DNA of 64,000 bases, from assembly GCA_003008705.1 (NCBI GenBank), contig PDUO01000054.1:128160-192159 (forward strand), read 5' to 3'. The stretch comes from Pezicula radicicola. Taxonomy: Eukaryota; Ascomycota; Leotiomycetes; Helotiales; Dermateaceae. Shown here in pieces: positions 1 through 11,000 of this stretch (the first letter of the stretch is position 1; each line of letters begins with the position of its first letter). The notes under the pieces were generated by a model. It was not told the DNA's origin and ran no database searches. It saw only the letters and a list, made by a program, of their open reading frames with translations. Position numbers and translations under genes: made by a program.

Positions 1-1791
1 ATGAGTTTGTGCATTTCCATCAGAGAAATCTAATGTTTTGGAAACGTCAGCAGGAACAATCATGTAGTCAAAGCGTCTTACATTTTTGCCGATGCATGAT
101 CTTGAGCCATAGCCGAACTGTTGACGAAGGTTAGATCAACTAACGGCTGTCCATCCTAAGCTCTACTGCGAGCGATTACTTACTGTCAAAAGGTATCTAC
201 TCATCACCTTTGCGTTCTCTACGTTAAGCCACCTCTCTGGAACAAATTCTGCAGCATCGCTTCCAAAAATCCTTGCATCACGATGAACAACAAAGGGGTT
301 CATTCCAACTATCGTCTAGAGGAGAAGTCAGCCCAGAGATGCTAGGTAGAACAAGAGATGACCTACTCCTTGCTTGAAGAACGTTCCGGACAATTGTGAC
401 CCTTCCTCTGGGACAACACGTTCTAATAAATACCCCACACTAGGATGGAGCCTTGTAGCTTCCATAACGACAGCACAGAGGTACGGCAGGCTATTTGCTT
501 CAGTAAATGTAACGAAAGGAGAAAGCTTTCCTTCCTTGTCAGCTTCATCGACTTCCGCTTGCAGTTTCTGATAGCAATGTGGATTTTTTAAGAGGAAGTA
601 AAAGATAGCTCGCAAGGCAATGGCAGTTGTATCAGATCCAGCTCCACTGCGCAAGTAAGCTCCTGCCTTTAAACTTGTCAAACTGGGCAGAGACTTACAC
701 GTTACCTCCGCCGAGCATCAATATATCCGACAAAGTAATGTCCTTTTTGCCAGTCTCTTGTGCTTCTAATAATTGTCCCAGCATGTCCCTTTTCCACGAT
801 TTAGGTCGCTGTAGCCTCTCATGAACTGATGAATCCACCAACTAAGACAGAAGGTGAGTAGAAAGTACTTTAAGAGCCGACGAAATGCGAACACCCACCT
901 GGAATAACCGAGAGCTGTCTTGCGAAATCTCTTGTCCCCCAGGCACGAAACTCCAGAAAATAGGGAACCGCATTAAGGACAACAAAAAAGGAAAAAAGCC
1001 CGCCGACACAAGAACTGGAAAGGAGCTGCCCACAGCTTGGATGTAGTTGTTTTTGTCCCCTTCATCTTCAAGCAATCCAAATGTCTTTCCGTACGTGATT
1101 TCCCCAATGACATCAAATGCATACATCTGAACCCAGAGACCAAGGTCGAGCGGTTGCCCTGATGAAGCAAACTTATCGAGTTTCTTTTGAAATATTGAGC
1201 AAACTTCGTCCACGCGGTATTCCATCTGATGGATAGCACTCATTGAATACAAACTCGCTACTTTTCGACGCTTTTCCGCATGCAGTTTCGGATCTGTCTC
1301 GTTGAAGAGGTTTTTGTTGTCCTGATTTCCGTGCGGATGGTACCAGTTGCTCTGCGTTCGTTGCCCCTTTGTTAGTCTTCAGGTTCAGGATCTAAAGGAT
1401 GCACGAGTACCACTCACTTTGACAAATCGCGACTTGTGGCCGTATATTGGATTGACGCATCCGGCGTCGGCGATGCTTACAACGTTTGGGGCAATACGGA
1501 CCAAAGGACCGTACTTTTGGTGGAGGGAAATTTCGACTTGTTCCCAGGACTTCCCACCGCAAAATGTAAAGTACAGCCGCCATAGATCAGTGATTGCTGT
1601 TGCGGGTCAGAAGACATACTAAGGGTGAGCGGGCGCGTCTTACAAGCAAGAAAAGGTCCCGGAATTCCACTTAGTGGATGGAGAAAACGACGATAGATAA
1701 TGGCCCCTAAAATGATGCTGACTAGACATAGAGTCAAGCCAAGGCCCACGCTCAAGAACGATCCTATAAGTTGTTGAAGAGGTAATGCCAT
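1..1791 (-). CDS. Cytochrome P450 monooxygenase, 3' end beyond the window
   Basis: Heme-thiolate monooxygenase, ER-anchored, most like the pisatin-demethylase/benzoate-hydroxylase group of fungal P450s; substrate unknown. The start at 1791 gives a membrane anchor (GLGLTLCLVSIILGAIIY) followed by the PLSGIPGPFLA hinge. I rebuilt eight exons: 1791-1644, 1596-1418, 1351-899, 841-699, 646-367, 315-184, 117-82 and 29 to beyond 1. Spliced landmarks are KYGPLVRIAPN, the I-helix oxygen-binding GAGSDTTA, the K-helix EATRLHP (ExxR), PERW, and the heme loop FGYGSRSCIGKN with its cysteine, then ISLMEMHKL. All seven introns are 47-66 bp, keep frame, and no stop interrupts the model. About 466 residues are visible of roughly 510 usual. 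The gene looks intact; only its final tail is missing. Family call is certain, subfamily is not. Confidence 0.93.
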
Positions 1792-4700
1792 CTCTCCTTT
1801 GTTTGTTTTTGCTTTGGGGGGGCGTTGGGGTTGGACTAGTACCCTAGATTGATTTAAATGTGCTGCACCAAATTTCAGGGCAGGGCGGACGCGCTCATAC
1901 CTATACTTATGATTCTATAATTCTTACCTTTCGGGTACGTGGAGATCAGCCCCCACAGTTCGGGAAGTGGGGATAAGAAATCTTACGCGGACTATCCCTC
2001 CTAGGATAAATATGAACTTTATATATAGCGCCTTAGCCGACTGACCTCTCTGGAGCCAGCCCTGCGAAACATCCCTCGAACCTCGCGTAAATGGTTTGCA
2101 CAGCCCCTAGTAACCCCTCACTGTCTACTTCGTATGACCCAAGTGTGAAGTCTCTCCAGCTCTAGAAATCTCTGTACCGCCATGTGCACGGTTTCCCCCT
2201 TCGATGGAGACGACCAGCTTGCACCGCCGTTGAGGAGCCTTGCACGAAATATCAAAATAAGGAAAGCTTGTCTTGTTCTCGGATCCTATTGATCTCTGGT
2301 GCAAGTATTAGAAGGTAGCTCTTAGTATTTGCTAAGTATAATTCCATTCTCGGTACTCTAAACCTGCGCATACTCTTGGAAGCTTGTCGAAGGACGTTCT
2401 CGAGGCTACAATAGGATATCGAGAGCTTTTTCTTATGTGTTAAGGGTGTGAAGGCTACGAGGTCCACAACGCCCATTATGATCGTTTCCGTACGACCGAG
2501 TATCGAGACTACTGGTAGGAGGCAAATGCTTGGCATTAATGTCAAAAACCTGGCTAAATATACCGCCGAATTCTTCAGCAATAGACCCAGGTGGTTTGTA
2601 ATATAGCTTCGTAGAAGAGTTGCGTTGCTAAAAAGAGACGCATATAGCGCAAGTATTCCTAGCCACTTTGTTTTATTTTCTGCTACACCGTTGGCTCCGA
2701 ACCGCACCTTCCACTGCCTAATCCTTCATGCATCTGAACGTGTCAAAAATTGGTACAATGACTGTATTCTATATGGTTTTGGGGAGGACCAACTCAAGGA
2801 ATTGAATTGTTCTTTGACAGAGGATATAAGAATGGAGAGTAGCCAAAGAACGGTAAAACTAACAACCTAAACGAAGGTAACAAGCACAATAATATATATT
2901 GCATAATGGAGAAGGAGGTTAGATGACACGAGTTAGGTAGCTCTGCCATTCTTATCGTAGCTCTTATCCTTAGTCTTATCTCGACTTCCTAATCGTGAAC
3001 ATGCCTCACCTCCGACCATATCCGCATAAACGCTGCTTCGCCTTCCAATGCCTCAAAAAAAATTAACTTCCACAACCGCCTTGTGCAGAATCCCGACAGA
3101 CTCCTTTCGATATACTTCCTCTTAGAGACAAGCGACGTATCCTTGGGATTGATGAATGGCGAGAATGGACACTAGGCAAGGATGGGTCTGCGTTGCTTAT
3201 TGTAGGTAGTATTAAGGGCAGTAGGTAATTGAAAAACTGGGTTTCTTAAGATGAAAGCCTTGAATTACGCCTTATCGCACAAGGACTTAGAAGTGGCATC
3301 TTCGCGACTCAAACTAAGCCAAAGATTAAGAGGAGACTTGCCTAGATCTATTTTAATGAATAAAAGCAGTAATTTTTTTTCTTTTAATCGCATCCAACTA
3401 GTAGTTAGGTAGCTTACTCGAGTCTTTGTCTCTAGGTCGCCGCTAGCAACACCAAGCTCAAGCCGATACCGCATGAGTACAGGCAATATTGCAGCGCCAA
3501 CAGCCTCAAGCCCTTCACGGCTTGACAATCAACCAATAACCAAGATATCCTCGGCGCTCTTGTATCGTCCACGAAGCCTAGCTCAAGATACTCTAGGTCT
3601 AGTTCCAGTTCCAGTTACACACAACGGGGACGAGCTCGTACATGCCCCTTATCTAATCAGTCGATCATGGGAGGTTCGAGCCTATGAGACTTTATCAAGC
3701 ACACAGAGTAGCAGCAGGCCGCAGCAGTAGTATAGTAAATGTGTGACATGTGTCCAAAGAAGCAGAAGAAGACAAAGAAATGGCGAGAACGCCTTCTCTA
3801 ATGCGTCTTTCATAGAGGACGAAGGAGGGCTAAGTCACTGAGCCTTTCGATGCTTTGAGTTACGCCCTGCTGGGGTACATCTCTTGAGATGAAGCTGCAA
3901 TATAACTCTTTCTGTGCTATACAGCTCTCAGCTAATTTACAGCCCAAATAAGTAGTCTAGCAAGCTGGCGCAAACTAGACAGCAACACACTAAATAAGTA
4001 AGGTAGGGTAAAACTTACCTCAAGTAATGTTAGCCTTAGGCAGTAGGTAGTATGATACTCGGTCATCTAACTGTTATCATTGGGCGTAAAGGAGTTGTAG
4101 AGGAAGTAAATGAAGATGAGTTTGAGATCTCGAAGGAGAATTCTGCTAGGCTTTTACTACATATCCGATTTTACTTAAGCTATATCCAAGGAGTATAGAG
4201 GATTGACAGCTAGAGTATAGAGGACGAAGGGGGATGTTAATGGTGATGGTAATGGGGGAGAAGGCGGTTATGGAGAAGGTTGGCACGGTACGTTTAGACC
4301 ACCATGCGCTGCCTCGAGCACCGACGACGAGATGTGCAGATCCATCAGTCTATGGATGCGACAGGCTGCGTGATGGTCGAGAATCGAAATATATCTTTAT
4401 GCAGCCCAATGTTATTTGTTGATGCCTTCTCGCCAAATTCTAATTCTGCCGGGCCCATCTCCGATGATAGCACAAAAGCAAGCAATCATAGTAATTAGAT
4501 CAATAAGTAGATGTATGTATGAATTAAAATAGATAAGATGGATCATGTTTACAGGCAATGCAATGGTATGGTATAATTCAGGACAGACAGGGAATTCAAT
4601 TAATCTTTCAGATGGGCCACCCCATGGCAAAGGTATGATACTGGGTTGACCATGTAACTGACAAGTTGGCAAAGATATGCCATATGGTGGATGGCGATAG

Positions 4701-4796
4701 GCAAATCTGATAAGCGATAAGATAACCCGTACGAGTACTTACACTCCACCCTACTACTTTCAACAATCCTCAACACAATGCCAGAAACTTAAGTTC
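1792..4796. other. Long gene-poor stretch, partly decayed
   Basis: Three kilobases between the P450 and the Ulp1-like gene with no gene I can recognise. A 151-codon open frame on the minus strand (2252-2707) and shorter ones near 3265-3730 have no recognisable motif and biased, leucine/isoleucine- or serine-rich composition. From about 2900 to 4250 the sequence is broken into short GAGTATAGAGGA-like and CTTAGGTAGTA-like words, which looks like decayed repeat rather than gene. Confidence 0.5.
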
Positions 4797-7746
4797 ATGG
4801 AGATCAGGTAGCGCCAACCACGCTGCAATGTATGCATAGCTAATACACCCTCTCTCTGTCTTTCCTTTCATCTCCTCTTTCATCAGACTGACATCAATTC
4901 ACAGGCCTGCTTCAGATTCCAGTGGAGTTCCCCTCCATACGGGCAATTCTGACGATCCGTCATTCGCACTTGCCGACTTTACACCTTCTGCGAGTCTCCG
5001 AGATACTATGACAACATTCGCCGAGCTTAGTGGTGCCATCGATCAGCCGCTGGCCACCTCTGCACAAGCTGTTACCCATGCCGCATAGCAGCTTCGAGAG
5101 ATGTTCGCTGCAGACAAGGCAGCCCAGCAGTCCCGAGGCCATTTTAGCTACAGCTTCAAGCAATGGGTGAACACATGCATGAAGTTCGAAAAGCCACATA
5201 TCCTTCGGATGATGCAGGTAGAAAAGGAGGAACATTACAAGAAAATGTTGCCGCGAACAAAGAACAATCTCAATTCACTCTGCAGGGTGCTTGGCGTGGA
5301 GGTGTGGGAGGCATATTGGGAACTTGGAGATGAGATTGTGTCATCGCGAAGTACTTTGGAGCTGTTAGAGGATACGCTGGTGCATTGTGTGGCTGGATTA
5401 CCACGACATTTGAAGAAGCAGGGTTATGGTGCAAAGAGCAAAGGCCGCAAATACAAGGATGATGGGGGATTGGATGGTCTTGACATGTCTATACAGCAGT
5501 TGTCGAAAGAGCTAGACGTGTTTCGCCTAGCACGACAGCAAGACAGCGGATCGAATCGCTTTCGCAAGAATGATACCACCATCTACACACTGTCTGATGT
5601 GAGAGAATAGGCTACAACAAAGGGTGCGAACACAATCTCAATACCAGCTGCAAATTCTGCAAAGCGCGATGCTACTATGAACAGGAGTGACATACCGACT
5701 CCAGAAACATCAGTCCATTCTCAGAGCGAACGGCCATCCAGTGAACCTGAAATACCATCTACGAAGCAATTTGAGCCAACAAAACAAACTGACAAGAGCT
5801 CGGCATCATCTGAAGCAAGAATACCATCTCGCCAAAACAGCCCGTGTCCAGAGGTCGGAAGAAACGCACCAGTTATTGTTGAGGATCTTTCACCACCAAT
5901 GGCAGATATCGAGGCAGACACCGACTAATCTGAGAATGAGTCCGCCTTCCATATGGACTTTCCTCGTTTCGAAGATGACTACTGTGATGATGATTCCGGT
6001 GATGATTTTCAGGCTTCAGATCACGAAGAGACCTCTGCACATCGCACCCAAGAGGAGCCATCTTTATCAAAACCAACAACTGCTGGCCAAGAATCCATAA
6101 TCAATTCTTATCCTCTTCTCTTCAAAGGAGTGGCAATTGGAGAAGCAGATCTTAAGCGACTAAATAATGGTCGGTGGCTTAATGATGAGCTTGTTAATTT
6201 TGCGATGCAGGATTTAATATACAACTACGAGGATCCTGTGCAGGGCCTGGGCTGTGCATCCTCCTTCTTTGCAAACCAGATGCGCAAGTGCAGTGAGATT
6301 ACGCGGCGAGACGGAAGCATGCTCTGGGATGACTATGAGATCGTCTTTATTCCTGTTCATGAAGGTTCTCACTGGTATCTTGTGGTTGTAGATGGGCTGA
6401 AATCAGGAGATTTAAGTCCTGCTACAGTCACGATTGCGATTTGCGACTCTCTTGGCTTGAAACACGAAGACCTATTTCAGTTGTTAAGGGATAGCATAAC
6501 TAGATGGGGAATGAAAAGGGAGATCGATGTACACGTCAGTCGTCGAGAGACACCATGGAAGCTAAGACAAAAGAACACCAACGACTGTGGCATCTACGTG
6601 ATTGAAAATGCGAGGAGATGGTACTTAACTCTAAAAGCGAGGGTGGATATTCAATGGCCATATTTTGGTAAGTTAGAGGTGGCTTTGCTCAGGGAAAATA
6701 TTCGAAGCCGGATATTTGCACTTCAGGAACAACAGCGGGACAAGCGACAAGACATAACACATCTCTCCGGCTCTCAGGGGAGGCAAGCTGAAGAGCGACA
6801 TGATGAAATATCACACCTCTCTGTTCAAATGACAAAATATGGACCATCTGAAGAGAGACGCGAGGACATATTGCTCCCCGAGCCTACACGCCTCTCCAGG
6901 CCTTTTCAGCGGAAGAAACCTGAACTCGCAATGCCGAAAATTCTGAACGGGGCCAACCTTGAATCCAAACCCACCGCAGCCGTAGACGAAATTCCTCAGC
7001 ATTTTCCGAATAAGAAATGCGGAAGCATCATCCAAGCAAGTCAACAAGATTCTGCATCTCTGGATCAATATCGCACAATGTCTCTGCACGACTCTCTGCA
7101 GTATTTCTACGCAGACATGGTTCGTTTCGCACCTAGCCATAGAGATGAGCCTGCATTATCGTGGCGCATCCTACAATCGCATCTTGACTTAGTTGGATTA
7201 CGAAGTAAGATGGAACCTCTGGACATGCTAGTGATTAAGCCGGGATGTGTAGAGACTATCGACATTATCCCGCCGGAAGGCCTTCCCAAGGTTATGGCAT
7301 CATCGATAGACTCTGAGCGATAGAGATTCAACGAGGACCTTGCGCAGTATCAAGAAAGATTAGCTGCATGGTCGGAGCGAGTTGAGCGTCGAGCAAAACA
7401 ACTAGATGGTTTCAAGGACGCATATGAAAAATCGGCTTTGGAGCTTACAGCAGCTCAAGCATTGGTGTCTTTGTTGGAGTGTACGATTGACAGCACAAGA
7501 GACCTTGAACAGAACTTCTACGCACAGAATACAGACCAAAGCAAAGAGCTTCTTGCGGTTTCTTCTGCAGATAATACAAACATTACTGAGCGAATCTTGG
7601 CATTGGCCGAAGAGAGGCGTCAAGGTATGAAGAAGCTTGAATTTTCATTTATGGTGTTAACCTACGGATTACGGAATACCAAATACCTTGTAGCACATTT
7701 GGAGCAGGCCTCAAACGCGACAAGGTGTTTAGCCAAGGATGCATAG
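4797..7746 (+). pseudogene. Ulp1-type SUMO protease frame with four in-frame stops
   Basis: Cysteine protease related to Ulp1/SENP enzymes, which remove SUMO. Reconstructed as exon 4797-4807, intron 4808-4904 (acceptor CACAG), then a single frame to the TAG at 7744-7746, about 950 codons. The protease domain lies near 6100-6650. It has WLNDELVNFAMQDLI, the His in HEGSHWYLVVVD, the Asp in AICDSLGL, and the Gln/Cys pair in RQKNTNDCGIY (Cys codon 6586-6588), so the catalytic triad is complete. An acidic low-complexity linker precedes it and a probable coiled coil (7330-7740) ends it. The frame is cut by TAG 5086, TAG 5608, TAA 5926 and TAG 7321, with no frameshift anywhere. Each stop is one C-to-T change from a glutamine codon. 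A RIP-inactivated or very recently dead gene is most likely; stop readthrough is a remote alternative. Ulp1 domains in fungi also occur in transposon-borne genes, but no transposase is seen here. Confidence 0.8.
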
Positions 7747-8572
7747 TGGAATGAGGGTATAGAGACAGCACAGGGGAATGAAGTTAGGACGAGGAAAAGG
7801 AGACGGTTATCTTGCTGAGTAGGCCTTGCTGTTTGACTACTTTGCTTTAGCCTTAGTTGTATGAGTATGTTTGTGAAGAGAAACTTAAAATGGATTATTT
7901 TACTATTAAGGAATTCTTATGTGCGCTCGACCCCGATGACCACTCCCCCTATTCTCGTTATTTACAAGTAGAGAGCTTCGTCTACCTACAGCCATGCAAG
8001 TTGACACTTGGCTATAAGTCACCTGACTCTCATTGATAGTTCTCCACTGGCTTGCACGTACAGTACAAAGTACCTACCACAGAGTAAGTCACCTTCCACA
8101 TCTCGAGTCAATCCTATCCCGGGTCAATTTCCCTTCCCGACCTTCCCGAGTCATCTTCCGCATCCTAAGTCATTTTCGCTTGCGGAATAATTTTCTGCAC
8201 CGCAAGTCATTTCCCCATTTATTCCTATCCCTCCACGCCGTCTTACTTTCCTATCCTGATTCATTTCCCTATCCACGCATAAATTAGATATACTGCCTTA
8301 GGCGAAAATAGTTTTGAGTCAGATTTGCCGACTTCGTCAGGCGATTCATATAGTAATTAATACTATCTGACGCTTCGACCACTATTTATTTAACCTAGAG
8401 GCACAGTTTCTTTTTACGTAAGTAAGACACAAACATTTATAAGCAAGAAGATCTTATCGCCTGAACCCCGGGAGTATTTAGTAAGCAAGTCGAACTTATA
8501 AAGGAGAAGCAAAGCTCCAAACCCAACAACTTTATTCTAGAGAGTGTCGCTAACAAAACTCAGTGATCAATC
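7747..8572. other. Intergenic, with GTCA-rich pyrimidine tract
   Basis: No gene seen. Between about 8085 and 8275 a degenerate word resembling AGTCATTTCCC recurs about seven times in a pyrimidine-rich stretch (for example AGTCACCTTCC, GAGTCATCTTCC, AAGTCATTTTCG, AAGTCATTTCCCC). It could be promoter-proximal sequence of the downstream MDR gene or an old degenerate tandem repeat. Confidence 0.45.
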
Positions 8573-9893
8573 ATGAACACCCCAAAACCAGGCCGCTGGG
8601 TCCTCGACTCAGCACAAGCCGGCCTCTCTTCCCTGCACTACGATGCCTCCTCCCCGGCCCCAATCGCTGCAGATCTCGGGCCGGAGGACGTTATCGTTGA
8701 GATGCGCGCGGCGTCCCTGAATTACCGGGATCTAGCCATCGCTCGGGTAAGTTGGAACTACCCCTTTCTTTGGCTTAGCCTCCTCTTTGTCTTTCGCCGT
8801 CGCCCTCTCCACAGAGATCACTAATACTCACACTTAACCCAGGGCAACCCGAAAGGCGCACTCCCCCTACCAGCAACCCCCGACATAATTCCCGGCTCCG
8901 ATGGAGCCGGCATCATCGTAGCTGTAGGTTCCGCAGTCCCCCCCTCTTTGAAACCCGGAACCAAAGTCCTCACCCACATGGTTCCTTCTATCGCCGCGGG
9001 CCAGCTACCGTGTATGGACGACATATGTTCTGGGCTAGGACAGCGAACGCACGGGACGTTGTGTCGGACGGGCGTGTTTCACTACTCGGCACTTGTTGAG
9101 ATTCCTGAGTCCCTGACTTTTGAGGAGGCGGCTACGTTGACGTGTTCGGGACTTACTGCTTGGAATGCACTTATGGGGATTAAGGGGCGAGAGGTTAAGG
9201 ATGGTGATTGGGTCTTGGTGCAAGGGACTGGGGGTGTAAGTGTGGCTGCGTTGCAGGTATGTATTTCGTGATCGTCTTTTTCTTCGTTTCTGGTACTTGT
9301 ATATTCGGAGCTTGGCGGCTATGAAGATAAGGGCGTACCATAGAGTTTAGGGGTCAAGGGAGTTAGATGATATTGAGAACTACTTGTGTAACAATCGACA
9401 GATTGCCCTAGCAGCCGGCGCAAACGTCATCGCCACCACGAGCTCGGCCGCCAAGGCAGAACGGCTGAGTAACTTGGGAGCGAAACATGTGCTCAACTAT
9501 AGGACACAACCTAATTGGGGTACCGAGGCCAAGAAACTCACACCAGATGGCCGTGGTGTTGATCATGTGGTTGATGTAGGAGGGCAGACGACCCTAGCGG
9601 AATCCATGAATGCAGTCCGCTTAGATGGACTAATCACAACTGCCGGGTTCATAGCTGGAAACAACGATACTCCAGGTCCAGAAGCTATGAGTGCGTTATG
9701 GCGACTTTACATGATGAGAGGTATCTTGCTGGGAACGCGGGATATGTTAAGGGATATGGTGGCTTGGTTTGGGGAGAAAGGTGTTAAGCCGGCTGTGGAT
9801 GATGTTGTGTTTAGCCTTGAGGATGCGAAGATGGCTTATGAGAGGTTGGAGAGGCAGGAACATTTTTCTAAGGTTATTATTAAAATAGATTAA
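8573..9893 (+). CDS. MDR-family NAD(P)H-dependent alcohol dehydrogenase/quinone oxidoreductase
   Basis: Medium-chain dehydrogenase/reductase of the zinc-lacking quinone-oxidoreductase-like branch, a cytosolic enzyme reducing quinones or enones with NADPH; substrate unknown. Exons 8573-8746, 8843-9256 and 9402-9893 give 359 residues, normal for the family. Introns have donors GTAAGT and GTATGT and acceptors CCCAG and GACAG. The N-terminal GroES-like fold contains LNYRDLAIARG, with no catalytic zinc cysteine after it, then PGSDGAGIIVAVG. The Rossmann nucleotide motif VLVQGTGGVSVAALQ is near residues 182-196, followed by GADHVV-like GRGVDHVVDVGG. The end reads EHFSKVIIKID. The start is the first in-frame ATG, preceded by ATC. 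The frame is intact; a second, dead member of the family lies at 24740-26164. Confidence 0.92.
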
Positions 9894-11000
9894 CTGAGGT
9901 ATAGTATTCTCCAACCCAGAGACGCCCTTCTCAAGTGATACTCTAGTTAAACGCACCTCAATTGGAATATGAAGCACCGTGCTTACTTCAAGCATGCCAG
10001 CTTCAGCAGATGCCCTTCTCTCAATGAAAAGGATGTTGTAATTGTGAACGTCTACGACGAGGGCCTTTGCGTTCCCTTCAACGCTTATCACTTTGGCCGT
10101 GTTTGTCATCGTTGGCGCTCAATGCTGTATCGTTGTGGCATGTCCAAGTTCGCCACCGTGAACGAAATGGGTTTTACCGGTCAGTTGCAATGTCGTCCCA
10201 GTGGGCCTGTCAACTATTCTAAGTCCCCATGATGGGTACCGATCTCCATAGCTCGTTTCTGCCCTGGAAAGTTGTTAATGCCGCTAATATGCCGCAACGC
10301 CAACATAGTGAAGCGGAAACGCGAGCCAAGTTGAGGTATGTCTCTGTAATAAATGGGAATCCCAGAGGAATTGCGCATTTGGACCCCCTCTTCGTTCTAG
10401 ACGGGGGGTTATTTCATGAAGTTCTAGTTTCTGGGGTCGAAGGCAACTAAACTCTGCGCTGGAAAAGCTCAGGCACGCTTGGAGGCGGCTCGACCGTGTG
10501 GAACAGGTACGATGGAGTCTTCTCCGCGTCTTGGACCATCGTTTGAAACTTGTCGTACACTTCGTCGGCGGCGGGGCGTCGATCCACTAACCCAGCAAAT
10601 CGCACCAGCCGAAGCACAGAGAGCTGACTCGACCTCCGCATTGGATGATGAGTCCAGTAGGCAGCTTGGAGGCAGGCAAGAGGGGGAACCTTGAGCCATG
10701 AGGCTCTTGGCTTCGCACGATTTCCGGGGGAGACAACTTTAATGACAGTACAGGCACCAGGCACGGTATAGCCTGAGCATAGCCTGAGCAAGCCTTAGCA
10801 AGCCTAACTAGAGCTGGTGTGGAAGGTGGAAAGACCTTAGTAATCCTCTTTAACTAACCATACAGTAGATAATTAGCTAAGAGTTATATATCGCAAGTAC
10901 CAAATATAATAATACTTCACACTATAACTATAATATACGATTTGGTGGGGGAAAAAACGCCTTTATAACTCTCATTACTCCTTAACGCCTCAATCTATAT
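9894..11000. other. Intergenic with unrecognised coding-like fragments
   Basis: Between the MDR gene and the convergent NLR end. A minus-strand frame 10447-10791 (114 codons) has an ordinary-looking C-terminal half (DEVYDKFQTMVQDAEKT, then TVEPPPSVPELF) but no family I recognise and no flanking exons. A short direct repeat of GCCTGAGCA/GCCTTAGCA words occupies 10770-10806. The last 150 bases before the NLR stop are AT-rich. Nothing firm can be called. Confidence 0.4.

Noticed and set aside
82..117. Apparent deletion in the P450 just after the heme loop (GKN followed by VRRFDYMIV)
   Set aside because: The bases form a normal 52-bp intron (81-30, GTAAGA to TTAG); splicing restores NISLMEMHKL.
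2252..2707. 151-codon minus-strand frame as a gene
   Set aside because: No motif, no flanking exons, biased composition and surrounding decayed sequence.
10447..10791. 114-codon minus-strand frame as a gene
   Set aside because: Looks partly protein-like but matches no family I know, and the opposite strand is open as well.
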